From Flavobacterium caeni (GTDB taxonomy: Bacteria; Bacteroidota; Bacteroidia; Flavobacteriales; Flavobacteriaceae), in the NCBI RefSeq assembly GCF_900101895.1, contig NZ_FMVF01000010.1:65390-129389 (forward strand): a DNA stretch of 64,000 bases, in the 5' to 3' direction. The notes under the pieces were generated by a model that saw only the letters and a list, made by a program, of their open reading frames with translations, had not been told where the DNA came from and ran no database searches. The position numbers and the translations under genes were made by a program. Positions 54,329 to 63,658 of the stretch are shown in pieces. How positions within the stretch are numbered: position 1 is the stretch's first letter; each line of letters starts with the position of its first letter.

Positions 54329-54397
54329 ATTCCAAATCCCAAATTCCAAATCCCAATTAGGACCTTTTGGAATTTGGAATTTGGGATTTGGAATTTT
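54328..54397. repeat. Heptamer hairpin array (CCAAATT / AATTTGG)
   Basis: The most regular copy: TTCCAAATCCCAAATTCCAA on the left mirrors TTGGAATTTGGGATTTGGAA on the right, around a short loop. It fills the whole gap between the GNAT gene and aspartate kinase. Confidence 0.8.
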
Positions 54398-54405
54398 AAT
54401 AAGTT

Positions 54406-55674
54406 ATGAGAATCTTCAAATTTGGCGGCGCCTCGGTCAAAGACGCAGCAGGTGTCAGGAATGTGTACGACGTATTGCAAAAAACCGGCTTCGACGACGT
54501 GTTGCTCGTGGTATCGGCCATGGGCAAAACCACCAACGCGCTCGAAGTGGTGATCAAGGACTATTTCGACAAATCGGCGGCGCTGCAATCGTCGGTGCAG
54601 GAAGTACGCAAGTACCACAACGCGATTTTGCTCGACTTGTTCGACGACGACAAGCACGCGGTTTTTGCGGCGGTCAACCAGCTTTTTGCCGAACTCGAGT
54701 TCTTTTTGGCGCAGAACAAATCGCCCAATTACAATTTTGTGTACGACCAGGTGGTGAGCATGGGCGAACTCATTTCGACCACAATACTCGCGCATTACAT
54801 GAACTACCGCGGGGTCAAGACCCATTGGATCGATGTGCGGCAGTTTGTCAAAACCGACAACACTTACCGCGACGCCAATGTCGATTGGGAACTCACGCAA
54901 AAAAACATTTCGAAAAACGTCAAGAAAAAAGTGCTCAACATTACGCAGGGCTTTTTGGGCTCGGACGAAAACAACTTCACCACCACGCTGGGCCGCGAAG
55001 GATCGGATTATACAGCGGCGATTTTTGCCTACTGCCTGGGCGCCGAAAGCGTGACGATCTGGAAAGACGTGCCGGGCGTGATGAATGCCGATCCGCGGTA
55101 TTTCGAGAACGCGCGTTTGCTCAACCAGATTTCGTACCGCGAAGCCATCGAGCTCGCGTTTTATGGCGCAACGGTCATCCACCCGAAAACGCTGCAGCCT
55201 TTGCAACGCAAGGAGATTCCGTTGTATGTCAAATCATTTTTGAATCCGGAATTGCCTGGAACGGCCGTGTCGAAAGGTGCTGATTTGGAGCCGCATTTGC
55301 CGTGTTTCATCGTCAAGAAAGAGCAGTTGCTGATTTCGCTTTCTTCGATCGACTTTTCGTTCATCATGGAGGAAAACATCAGCGAGATTTTCGGGTTGTT
55401 GCACCAGTACAAAATGAAGGTGCATTTGATCCAGAATTCGGCGATCAGTTTTTCGGTATGCGTAGACGATAAATTCGGAAACTTTCCACAACTCAAGACC
55501 ACGCTTTCTAAAAAATTCAAAGTGTCGTACAATGAAAATGTGTCGTTGTACACGATCCGTCATTTTGATGAAAAAGCAGCCAAAATGGTCGAAAAAGACA
55601 AGGCAGTTTTGCTCAAACAAGTGAGCCGCGAAACGATGCAAATCGTGACCAAAGACCCAGAAAATATTTTATGA
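54406..55674 (+). CDS. lysC: Aspartate kinase (monofunctional)
   Basis: A 422-residue enzyme that phosphorylates L-aspartate, first step toward Lys, Thr, Met and diaminopimelate. Catalytic domain: MRIFKFGGASVKDA, VVSMGELISTTILAHYMN, LGREGSDYTAAIFAYCLGA and DVPGVMNADPR. About residues 300-422 form ACT-like regulatory modules (LLISLSSIDFSFI ... MKVHLIQNSAISFSVCVDD). There is no homoserine dehydrogenase fusion. The upstream gap is only a heptamer hairpin, and no consensus promoter is evident, so it may be transcribed from the GNAT gene. Which of several aspartokinase paralogues it is cannot be told here. Confidence 0.92.
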   Translation: MRIFKFGGASVKDAAGVRNVYDVLQKTGFDDVLLVVSAMGKTTNALEVVIKDYFDKSAALQSSVQEVRKYHNAILLDLFDDDKHAVFAAVNQLFAELEFFLAQNKSPNYNFVYDQVVSMGELISTTILAHYMNYRGVKTHWIDVRQFVKTDNTYRDANVDWELTQKNISKNVKKKVLNITQGFLGSDENNFTTTLGREGSDYTAAIFAYCLGAESVTIWKDVPGVMNADPRYFENARLLNQISYREAIELAFYGATVIHPKTLQPLQRKEIPLYVKSFLNPELPGTAVSKGADLEPHLPCFIVKKEQLLISLSSIDFSFIMEENISEIFGLLHQYKMKVHLIQNSAISFSVCVDDKFGNFPQLKTTLSKKFKVSYNENVSLYTIRHFDEKAAKMVEKDKAVLLKQVSRETMQIVTKDPENIL

Positions 55675-55881
55675 CGAATTTTCGTATATCTTTCTGATAG
55701 TCAAAAAAATAGCGCCCATCGCGCCAAACCAAAACCGCAATACCTCATGTCTTGCGTTTTTTTTTAAATTTTTTTCGCATTTTGTCCAAATTCTGCAACG
55801 TATTTTCACGATTTAACATTCTTTTTTATTATAATTGCATCCTTATAAAACAATCTATTCAACTATTAACAACAACATTCT

Positions 55882-57678
55882 ATGAGAAAAATTACGCTAA
55901 TCGTTGCATTGCTCCTTGGGGCCGTGCAAGCAGAAGCACAAGTTCTCGTTACTGAGAACTTCGACACCGCGTTGACCTGGACTGTCAACCACGTGTCGGG
56001 ATCGTCTGCCAATCCTGGGTGGACGCGTGTGACCAACGGAACCAACCCGAATTGCACACCCACGCAGGGCACCGGGATGGCCAAGTTTGACGCCTACAAC
56101 ATTCCTGCAGGCAACAACTACCACATCCAGTCGAATGCGGTGAATTTTACCGGTGCCAACTACCGTGTAAAATTCAGCATGTACCGTGACGGGGGCTACC
56201 CTGACAACACCGACCGTATTCGCGTGTACTACAACACCACGACCAACCCTGGTGGAACTTTGCTTGGGACCGTGAACCGCTCTACCGCGCTTGCGCCAGC
56301 TGTTCCGGCCAACGGATGGTACAATTACTCGTTCAACCTGCCTGCGAATTTGACCGCTACAGGTTACATTTCGTTCATGGCTACGTCGAACTACGGCAAC
56401 AGCATTTACATCGACAACGTCATGATCAGCCAGATTGCCGAGGACGATGCCGAGCTCAGCAATTTGTCGATCGACGTGATCGCTGCACAGGGCAACCTCC
56501 CAATCGCCGGTGCATTCAAGAACATGGGGTTGAACACACTTTCGTCGGTTGATTTGAACTGGCAAGTGGGCGGCGGCGAAATCCACACGCAAACCTTGAC
56601 CGACTTGAATCTTGCCCCGAACGCTTCGTACAACTTCACGCACCAGGACGCCTGGGCATCGGTGCCGGGACAATACACCATCTCGGTTTGGGTAAGCAAC
56701 CCGAACGGCAACACCGACAGCGACGATACGAACAACTACCTCAACCGTACGGTTTCTATCGCCAGCGGTTCGGCCACGAGATTCCCATTGTATGAGAAGT
56801 TCTCGAGCTCGACTTGCCCGCCATGCGCGCAGTTCAACGGGTCGTACTTTAACCCATTCTCTGAAGTTCAGCATGACAATTTCGCGCTCATCAACTACCA
56901 AGTGAACTGGCCTGGTACGGGCGACCCCTACTATACGGCCGAAGTGGGTAGCCGCGTGAGCTATTATGGCGTCAATGCTGCGCCTACTTTGTTTGTCGAT
57001 TCGCAGGACGGCACCAACTTCAGCACGCAACAATTGAACAACGACCTCACCAATGCGGCGGCAAGACCGGCTTTCTTTGGATTGACCGCAGGACACACCA
57101 TCACCGGAAACAACATCTCGGTAGACGTAAGTGTTATGCCTTATTTGACCGGAACATACACCGTACATGCGGTGGTTGTCGAGAAAGAAACTTACGACAA
57201 CGCGGCATCAAACGGTGAGACTGAATTCCACAACGTGATGATGAAAATGTTGCCAAACCCATCGGGAACCGTCGTGGATTTCGTACTGGATGTGCCACAT
57301 AACTTTGAACTCAATGCCGCATTGACCGGATTGAACATCGAAGAAATGGGTGATTTGGCGGTGGTTGTGTTCATCCAAAACAACGAAACCAAGGCAATCA
57401 TGCAGGCAGCTTATTCAGACGACCTGCTCGCTGCTACCCAATTCGAGTCGGTTGCGACGATCAAGATGCTTCCGAACCCAACCACGGGTATCGTACGCGT
57501 AAGCAGCACCAAGCCGGTTGATGTAATCATCTCTGACGTGACCGGAAAAGTAGTGTTGTCGCAAAACGCGGTGACCAACAACACGCCAATCGATTTGTCG
57601 GCATTCCAGACCGGCATCTACATGGCCAAAATGATCAGCGGCAACGCACAACAAACACAAAAAATTATCTTGAAATAA
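55882..57678 (+). CDS. Omp28-like T9SS cargo with thioredoxin-type CPPC motif
   Basis: A 598-residue secreted protein: signal peptide (MRKITLIVALLLGAVQAEAQ), an N-terminal choice-of-anchor/jelly-roll domain (about residues 20-185; ENFDTALTWTVNH), a CARDB-like Ig domain (about 190-295), then an Omp28-type domain whose start carries a thioredoxin-like active site, KFSSSTCPPCAQFNG, and a T9SS type A tail (IKMLPNPTTGIVRVSS ... QKIILK). Omp28 of Porphyromonas is a surface protein; redox activity of the CPPC is inference. A hairpin terminator follows. Confidence 0.88.
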   Translation: MRKITLIVALLLGAVQAEAQVLVTENFDTALTWTVNHVSGSSANPGWTRVTNGTNPNCTPTQGTGMAKFDAYNIPAGNNYHIQSNAVNFTGANYRVKFSMYRDGGYPDNTDRIRVYYNTTTNPGGTLLGTVNRSTALAPAVPANGWYNYSFNLPANLTATGYISFMATSNYGNSIYIDNVMISQIAEDDAELSNLSIDVIAAQGNLPIAGAFKNMGLNTLSSVDLNWQVGGGEIHTQTLTDLNLAPNASYNFTHQDAWASVPGQYTISVWVSNPNGNTDSDDTNNYLNRTVSIASGSATRFPLYEKFSSSTCPPCAQFNGSYFNPFSEVQHDNFALINYQVNWPGTGDPYYTAEVGSRVSYYGVNAAPTLFVDSQDGTNFSTQQLNNDLTNAAARPAFFGLTAGHTITGNNISVDVSVMPYLTGTYTVHAVVVEKETYDNAASNGETEFHNVMMKMLPNPSGTVVDFVLDVPHNFELNAALTGLNIEEMGDLAVVVFIQNNETKAIMQAAYSDDLLAATQFESVATIKMLPNPTTGIVRVSSTKPVDVIISDVTGKVVLSQNAVTNNTPIDLSAFQTGIYMAKMISGNAQQTQKIILK

Positions 57679-57683
57679 ACCTA

Positions 57684-57712
57684 CCCGGGCAACCAAAAGT
57701 TGCCCGGTTTTT
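57684..57712 (+). terminator. Terminator between two T9SS-cargo genes
   Basis: Stem CCGGGCAAC / GTTGCCCGG with 4-nt loop and T5. The T-run ends 3 nt before the ATG of the next gene. Confidence 0.8.
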
Positions 57713-57714
57713 AA

Positions 57715-58443
57715 ATGAAAATGACCATGAAAAAAGTATTATTTATCCTCGGACTGTTGGTTTGCACCGCTACCCAAGCGCAAATCACAGTAACCAAAAC
57801 AGACGGGACGCCGATTGCCAACAACCAGGTGTTTACCTTTACTTCGACCGAGTATGACGACGCCTACCTGGGCTTTCTGGTGCACAACAACACGGCGGCC
57901 AGCATCGACGTGCGCATCTTGGTAGAAAGCGTGACCAACCCAACCGGCGGCATGGAATTGTGCCTTGGCAATGTTTGTTTGTCGAACGTAGTGCAAGGAA
58001 ATGCCTATCCGAGTTCGGCTGTGACCATCGCCCCGGGTGGAACCAACTCTGAATTTGACCACTTTTGGAACACACATGCCAACAATGGCGGTGTTTCTGA
58101 CTACAAATTCACGTTTTACATCGAGGATGAGTTTGGCGGATCGGCTGCCGAAATCGTATCGATGATTTACCGTTACGACCCTAACGCGCTGGCTACCGAC
58201 GTTTTCTCGTCTTCGGCGCAAACCGCCGTGCTCAAATCGGGCCTGGTGAGCAATGTATTGGAAGTGAAAGCGACCAAGAACACCTTGCTCGAGATTTTCG
58301 ACGTCAACGGCAAATCGTTGCGCAAGGAGCAACTTTCTTCGGGCGAGCACATAGTTGACGTTTCCGATTTTGCTTCGGGCGTATACATCGCGCGTTTCAA
58401 CGCCGACAACCAATCGGCTACAACCAAATTCATTAAGAAGTAA
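57715..58443 (+). CDS. Small T9SS cargo of unknown function (242 aa)
   Basis: Signal peptide (MKKVLFILGLLVCTATQAQ, starting at the ATG 57727 or two codons-groups earlier at 57715), a single beta-sandwich-like domain (about residues 25-160; DDAYLGFLVHNNTAASIDVRI, two cysteines in ELCLGNVCLSN), and a T9SS type A sorting domain (LEIFDVNGKSLRKEQL, SGVYIARF, TKFIKK). The family is not recognised. Its start lies directly behind the terminator of the Omp28-like gene, with no room for a promoter in between, so expression must come from read-through or from a promoter inside the upstream gene. Confidence 0.82.
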   Translation: MKMTMKKVLFILGLLVCTATQAQITVTKTDGTPIANNQVFTFTSTEYDDAYLGFLVHNNTAASIDVRILVESVTNPTGGMELCLGNVCLSNVVQGNAYPSSAVTIAPGGTNSEFDHFWNTHANNGGVSDYKFTFYIEDEFGGSAAEIVSMIYRYDPNALATDVFSSSAQTAVLKSGLVSNVLEVKATKNTLLEIFDVNGKSLRKEQLSSGEHIVDVSDFASGVYIARFNADNQSATTKFIKK

Positions 58444-58460
58444 ATATTTTTTACCTTCTA

Positions 58461-58494
58461 TAAAAAAAGCCCCGTCAATGACGGGGCTTTTTTG
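58461..58494. terminator. Bidirectional terminator
   Basis: Stem AAAAGCCCCGTCA / TGACGGGGCTTTT, between the convergent small T9SS cargo and diheme cytochrome genes. Confidence 0.85.
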
Positions 58495-58511
58495 TTTATA
58501 CTATATTCGAA

Positions 58512-59612
58512 TCAAGGACAATCGGTTACCGAATTGATCCATTCGGCCACGAGCGCTACGGCTTCGTCATGGAGAATCGTACGTCCCAAGTAAGGCATCA
58601 TCAAATTGACTTCGTCGGTGGTCAATCGGTAATACACCATCGAACGGTCGATATCACCTGGTGTTACCAACCTGCCCGCAAATCCCGGAACATAGTGGGT
58701 GTGCGACACGCAAACGCCCATATTGGTTCGATTTTCGGTTTGGCTGAACGGGAAACGCATCGCGTAGTTTTCGGCATGGCCGCCGTCTTGGTGACAGTGC
58801 GCGCAGTTGGCGTCGAAATACGATCGGGCACGCAATTCCAAAGGCTTGCTGGTGTCGTTGAAATCGACGGTAGAAACGATATTCTCGGGCAACGTGTCCT
58901 CAAGGTAGCCAAAATCAATCAGCTTTTGCAGCTGGTTTTGCGTTCCAGACGTATAGGCGTAATTCCAATTCAGGTTCTGCGGTTTGATACCTATCGGCAC
59001 ATTCACTTCATTGATGTTATGACACGTAAAACATTCCGCTGCCGACGGAATATGGTAATTGGCCGACTTGGTCACGTCGTTGGCGTCGATCCAGGTCAAG
59101 GGCACGTTGTTACCGCCCGGGCTCAGCGTCGCTTCGGTTTGTGCATCGTTCCAAACATACTCGGCAAAAATCCAACCCGATTCCTTGCGGATCATTACGC
59201 GGGTCTCGATGATCTTGGTGGTGTTCGACGGCTGGACGCGGTTGTAATAAAACGTCTTGATCAAGGCGGCGCCTACAGGCAGCTCGAGCACCTTGCCATC
59301 GGCATCATAGGTGGCTTTGGTGTTTTTGGGCAACCAAATGAAACGTTTTTTTTCGGCATAATCGGTAAACAACTGGCTGGCCGGTTGGTACGGAATCACA
59401 CCGTAAGCCGGTTTTTGTTCTTTCATGTCGCCATCGAAGAATTTGTACTCCGACAGGTTGGTATACGGCACCTGGGTCAAATCCATGACGACGGGCGAAG
59501 TCACCACCGCCGGAGGTATCGGCACATATTGTTCGTCATCGTCAGAGCAGGAGACCAAAAAAGCAAAGGCCAAACCTAGCGTCAGCAGACGCAAAGGATT
59601 ATTGTATTTCAT
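58512..59612 (-). CDS. Diheme c-type cytochrome lipoprotein (SO2930 family-like)
   Basis: A 366-residue lipoprotein (lipobox LVSC, Cys22) with two heme-binding CxxCH motifs, AECFTCHN (about residue 203) and NCAHCHQDGG (about residue 281). The rest of the chain (FFDGDMKEQKPAYGVIPYQPASQLFTDYAEKKRF) resembles the conserved family around Shewanella SO2930, often found with a parallel-beta-helix partner, which is not present here. A role in periplasmic electron transfer is inferred from the hemes. A -7-like TATTTTTG lies at 59643-59636, 23 nt before the ATG. Confidence 0.85.
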   Translation of the reverse strand: MKYNNPLRLLTLGLAFAFLVSCSDDDEQYVPIPPAVVTSPVVMDLTQVPYTNLSEYKFFDGDMKEQKPAYGVIPYQPASQLFTDYAEKKRFIWLPKNTKATYDADGKVLELPVGAALIKTFYYNRVQPSNTTKIIETRVMIRKESGWIFAEYVWNDAQTEATLSPGGNNVPLTWIDANDVTKSANYHIPSAAECFTCHNINEVNVPIGIKPQNLNWNYAYTSGTQNQLQKLIDFGYLEDTLPENIVSTVDFNDTSKPLELRARSYFDANCAHCHQDGGHAENYAMRFPFSQTENRTNMGVCVSHTHYVPGFAGRLVTPGDIDRSMVYYRLTTDEVNLMMPYLGRTILHDEAVALVAEWINSVTDCP

Positions 59613-59749
59613 ATTATTTTTGTTGAGTTGGATTACAAAAATAGCAATTAAAACATACGATGGCCTTTCGCATCCAATTTTAACGTCTTCCCCCTTCTTT
59701 AAACGTTGTCAGAATACACTACATTTGGTGTCTCGGCGTTATTACGGTT

Positions 59750-62700
59750 ATGTTGCAAAAACTACTTTTCGGGCTGGTTTTCTTTTCTTTTTCGGTGCTC
59801 AGTGCGCAGGAAATCGATACGCCGTACAAAACCCAAAAAATGGTCGCCGTGCGCGATACAATGCGGATCGATTCGGTGAGCATCCATTCGGCGTTTTTTA
59901 AATTGCTCGACGCCAACGGAAATGCTATCGACACTTCTTTTTACAAGGTCGACTTTCCCAAAGGCACGCTCGTTTTCGCGCCGGACTACCCGTTTACGGC
60001 CGATACCTTGACCGTACGCTACCTCAAGTTTCCCGACTACCTCACCAAGACCTACAGCATTTACGACGACAGCCGTGTGGTCGAATCGGGCAAATCGCTG
60101 TACCGCATTTCAAATGACCCGGTCAAAAGATTCACGCCATTCGAAGGGCTCGACACCTCGGGCAGCATCACGCGCGGCGTGACCATTGGCAACAACCAGA
60201 ACGCCGTGGTGAATTCGAACCTCGATTTGCAGATTACGGGTAAAATATCGGACAATGTGAGTTTGCGCGCGTCTATACAAGACAGCAACATCCCGTTGCA
60301 GGACGGCGGTTATTCGCAAAAACTTGACGAATTCGACCAGATTTTTATCGAATTGTTCAGCGACAAATGGAGCATCCGCGCAGGCGACCTGTTTCTCGAA
60401 AACCGCAAGTCGCGCTTCTTGAACTTCAACAAAAAAGTACAGGGACTGGCCACGAGCTTCAACTTTGGGCAGGAAGGCAACCGCACCAATGTGTTTGCGT
60501 CGGCGGCGCTCGTCCGCGGCCAATACGCCAAAAGCAGCTTCATCGGGCAGGAAGGCAACCAAGGGCCGTACAAATTGCGCGGATCCAACGGCGAATTGTT
60601 CATCCTGGTCATTTCGGGTTCCGAACGTGTGTACGTGAACGGCATCCTGCTCAAACGCGGCGAAAACAACGATTACATCATCGATTACAACGCGGGCGAG
60701 ATCATCTTTACGTCGCTGTTCCCGATTACATCGGAAATGCGTATCAATGTCGAATACCAATTCTCCGACCGCAACTACACGCGGTTCGTGACCTACTTTG
60801 GCGCCACGCACGAGCGCAAGGATTGGAACATCGGCACCTACATTTATTCTGAGAACGACGTCAAAAACCAGCCGTTGCAACAAAACCTTTCGCCCGAACA
60901 GGCCACAATTTTGCAAAACGCGGGCGACAACCAAGCGCTGATGACCGCACCGTCGGCGTATCTCGACAGTTATTCCGAAAACAAAACCTTGTACCGAAAA
61001 GTAACGCTCGGCGGCATTGAAGTGTTCGAATACTCGAACAACCCTACCGATGTACTGTACAATGTTCGCTTTACGTTGGTGGGCAACAACCAGGGCAATT
61101 ATGTCCTTTCGAACGCATCGGCGGTGGGGCGCATTTTTGAATTCGTGCCGCCCGTAGACGGTGTGCCGCAGGGCAATTACGAACCGATCACGCGACTCGT
61201 GCCGCCGACCAAAATCCAGATCGCGACGGTGATGGGGCAATACAAACCGTCCGAAAAAACCCATGTCGACTTTGAAATGGGCATTTCGAACAACGATTTG
61301 AACCTTTTCTCGCCCATTGACGATGCCGACAACCAAGGCCTGGCGGGCAAAATCAACGGCAAGCAACGGCTTTTTACGGGAAAATGGCAGGTAGATGCTT
61401 TTGCGAACTACCAATTTGTACAAAAGGAATTCCGCACCATCGAGCGTTTGTTCAACATCGAGTTCGACCGTGATTGGAACCTGACCTCGACGTTCGTCGG
61501 CGACCAAAGCTTCCTCGCGTCGGGCGTGCATTTCAAGCTGCCCGAAAAAGGCGAACTCACCTACCAATACGAAAACCTCGATTTTAACCAGCAGTTTTCG
61601 GGCAACCGACATCTGATCAACGGATTGTTCAAATTCGACCGTTGGAACCTACAACAAGCCGGCAGTTTCATGAAAAGCGACGCGACGGCCTCGCAGTCTA
61701 AGTTTGTGCGCAACCAAACCCAGGCACGCTACCATTTTGGGAAGAACTGGGTGGGCGGATCGGTTAGGCTCGAAGACAACCAGGAAAAGATCAAGGCCAC
61801 CGACGCGTTTTCGGCCATCAGCCAACGGTTTTTCGAATACGGCGCATTTGTGGGCCGTGGCGACTCGACCAAGGTGTATGTTGAGTTGGGTTATTTGAAC
61901 CGCGTCAACGACAGTTTGCAGAACGGGCTGCTGCAACGCGTGAACCGATCGAACTCGTATTACGCCAAATCGCGTTTGCTACAAACCGAAAAATCAGACC
62001 TCACGGTGTTTGTCAACTACCGCAACCTTGTATTTACCGATCCGTTGCGCGAAGACGAACCATCGCTGAACTCGCGCATTTTGTACAACGACCGCTTTTT
62101 CGATCAGCTGATCCAAACCACGACGGCTTACGAAAATTCTTCGGGTACCATCGCGCAGCAGGAATTCACCTATCTTGAAGTCGAGGCCGGCCAGGGCGTG
62201 TACATGTGGAACGACTACAACGCCAACGGCGTTCAGGAATTGCAGGAATTCGAGGTGGCACCGTTTCCCGACCAGGCCAAATACATCCGTGTGTTTTTGC
62301 CCAACCAGATTTTCCTGAAAACACACCAGAACAAATTTTCGGAATCGCTGACGCTCAACCCGCAGCAGTGGCAAAACAAGACCGGCTTTCGTAAATTCCT
62401 GTCGTATTTTTACAACCAGACTTCTTATTTGATCGATCGAAAGATTCGACGCGACGGCGGCAATTTCGACTTGAATCCGTTTGGGTCTTCGACCGACGAC
62501 GACCTGCTCGGGCTCAATACCGCGATCAGGAACAGCTTGTTTTACAACCGCGGCAAGCAGGACCATTCGGTGACCTATACCTATTTGGACAGCCGCGCCA
62601 AAACGCTGCTTTCGACCGGATCGCAGGAAAGCGAAAACAGCTCGCACCAGTTGCAGTATGCCCATTTGTACCAAAAGAGTTGGCTGTTCGGGCTGCTCGC

Positions 62701-63157
62701 GCAAACTTCGAATACCAGGACTTCGGTAGAAAATTTCGAGTCGCGCAATTATTTGATCGATGCCTACCAGCTCTCGCCCAAGATTTCGTACTTGTTTTCG
62801 CAAAACGCAAGCTGGGACCTTTTTGCCGAGTTCAAGGACAAAAAAAATACGATGGGCGACCGCGAACTGCTCAAACAAACCCGCGTGGGAACCTCGTTCT
62901 CGTATGCGAGCCAAAAAAAGCTGACCATGAACGGCGAATTCTCGCTGTATGAAAACAAGTTTACCGGAAACGCGCTCTCGCCGGCGGCATTCCAAATGCT
63001 CGAAGGACTGCAACCGGGACAAAACATGACTTGGCGCTTGCTCGTTCAAAAAAACCTGACGCAATACCTCGATGTAAACGTGAATTACCAGGGCCGAAAA
63101 AGCGAAACCAGTGTCACAGTGCATACTGGTAGCGTCCAGTTGCGGGCCTATTTTTAA
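59750..63157 (+). CDS. Large outer-membrane-associated protein of unknown function (1135 aa)
   Basis: Signal peptide (MLQKLLFGLVFFSFSVLSAQ), an N-terminal segment (about residues 25-115) and then more than 900 residues of alternating hydrophobic/polar strands with aromatic ends, finishing VQLRAYF, as expected for a large beta-barrel. Conserved-looking blocks: GLDTSGSITRGVTIGNNQNAVVNS (about 130), FDQIFIELFSDKWSIRAGDLFL, and the motif YVNGILLKRGENNDYIIDYNAGEIIF (about 300). No plug/TonB box or POTRA domain is evident. I recognise it only as a conserved but uncharacterised Bacteroidota type. A -7 element TACATTTG lies at 59720-59727. Confidence 0.8.
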   Translation: MLQKLLFGLVFFSFSVLSAQEIDTPYKTQKMVAVRDTMRIDSVSIHSAFFKLLDANGNAIDTSFYKVDFPKGTLVFAPDYPFTADTLTVRYLKFPDYLTKTYSIYDDSRVVESGKSLYRISNDPVKRFTPFEGLDTSGSITRGVTIGNNQNAVVNSNLDLQITGKISDNVSLRASIQDSNIPLQDGGYSQKLDEFDQIFIELFSDKWSIRAGDLFLENRKSRFLNFNKKVQGLATSFNFGQEGNRTNVFASAALVRGQYAKSSFIGQEGNQGPYKLRGSNGELFILVISGSERVYVNGILLKRGENNDYIIDYNAGEIIFTSLFPITSEMRINVEYQFSDRNYTRFVTYFGATHERKDWNIGTYIYSENDVKNQPLQQNLSPEQATILQNAGDNQALMTAPSAYLDSYSENKTLYRKVTLGGIEVFEYSNNPTDVLYNVRFTLVGNNQGNYVLSNASAVGRIFEFVPPVDGVPQGNYEPITRLVPPTKIQIATVMGQYKPSEKTHVDFEMGISNNDLNLFSPIDDADNQGLAGKINGKQRLFTGKWQVDAFANYQFVQKEFRTIERLFNIEFDRDWNLTSTFVGDQSFLASGVHFKLPEKGELTYQYENLDFNQQFSGNRHLINGLFKFDRWNLQQAGSFMKSDATASQSKFVRNQTQARYHFGKNWVGGSVRLEDNQEKIKATDAFSAISQRFFEYGAFVGRGDSTKVYVELGYLNRVNDSLQNGLLQRVNRSNSYYAKSRLLQTEKSDLTVFVNYRNLVFTDPLREDEPSLNSRILYNDRFFDQLIQTTTAYENSSGTIAQQEFTYLEVEAGQGVYMWNDYNANGVQELQEFEVAPFPDQAKYIRVFLPNQIFLKTHQNKFSESLTLNPQQWQNKTGFRKFLSYFYNQTSYLIDRKIRRDGGNFDLNPFGSSTDDDLLGLNTAIRNSLFYNRGKQDHSVTYTYLDSRAKTLLSTGSQESENSSHQLQYAHLYQKSWLFGLLAQTSNTRTSVENFESRNYLIDAYQLSPKISYLFSQNASWDLFAEFKDKKNTMGDRELLKQTRVGTSFSYASQKKLTMNGEFSLYENKFTGNALSPAAFQMLEGLQPGQNMTWRLLVQKNLTQYLDVNVNYQGRKSETSVTVHTGSVQLRAYF

Positions 63158-63257
63158 TCATGGAACATTTGTAGGAAATTATACAACATCTCACCCGCAA
63201 ACCCCGTTAATTTTGAAAAAAGCCTTGTGCTGAAGTATTCACTTAAAAAGTACTGCT

Positions 63258-63557
63258 ATGAAAAAGTTATTGTTATTGGGTTTTGCGCTGATGCTCTCGG
63301 CCGGATTGTATGCGCAAGACAGCAAAGCCGAGAAGGCACGCCAAGATGCCAAGAAAACAGCCGGAAAGGTAGCCACAGAAACTGAAAAGGCCGCCGAAAA
63401 AACAGGTGACGCCCTCACGCGTACCGCCAACAAAGTAGACGACAAAGCGCGCGAGGTGCACAAGAAAAAAGTGGCCAAAAGCAAAGACGTACGCCAAGAC
63501 CTCAACAGAACGGCCACCAAGGTCGAAGACAAAGCCACCAAGGCAGCCGATAAATAA
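63258..63557 (+). CDS. Exported Ala/Lys-rich helical protein (99 aa)
   Basis: Signal peptide (MKKLLLLGFALMLSAGLYAQ), then about 79 residues of highly charged amphipathic helix rich in Lys, Ala, Asp and Thr with repeated motifs KVATETEKAAEKTGDAL, ANKVDDKAREV and ATKVEDKATKAADK. The composition resembles LEA-like or histone-H1-like helices and the lipoprotein at 10318-10722. The function is unknown; the protein is periplasmic or surface-located by its signal. A -7-like TAATTTTG is at 63209-63216. Confidence 0.8.
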   Translation: MKKLLLLGFALMLSAGLYAQDSKAEKARQDAKKTAGKVATETEKAAEKTGDALTRTANKVDDKAREVHKKKVAKSKDVRQDLNRTATKVEDKATKAADK

Positions 63558-63560
63558 CAG

Positions 63561-63584
63561 AAGCGACTTGAAGTCGCTTTTTTA
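63561..63584 (+). terminator. Terminator of the Ala/Lys-rich protein gene
   Basis: Stem AAGCGACTT / AAGTCGCTT with T6, just after the stop codon. Confidence 0.8.
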
Positions 63585-63629
63585 ACATCTTCGCGCGCCG
63601 TGTGCCGTCGGACCAACGGATTAATCAAC

Positions 63630-63637
63630 TATATTTG
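63630..63637 (+). promoter_or_regulatory. -7 element of the terminal lipoprotein gene
   Basis: TATATTTG, 21 nt before the ATG at 63659; no clear -33. Confidence 0.5.
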
Positions 63638-63658
63638 GGTTTTGATAATCCGAACCAC

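Noticed and set aside
55675..55881. Small gene between aspartate kinase and the Omp28-like gene
   Set aside because: AT-rich, no open frame with coding character; it is likely leader and promoter DNA, though no clean consensus box was found.
60110..63124. Two long minus-strand frames opposite the 1135-residue protein
   Set aside because: The plus frame has a signal peptide, a promoter-like box and barrel strand pattern throughout; the minus frames do not.
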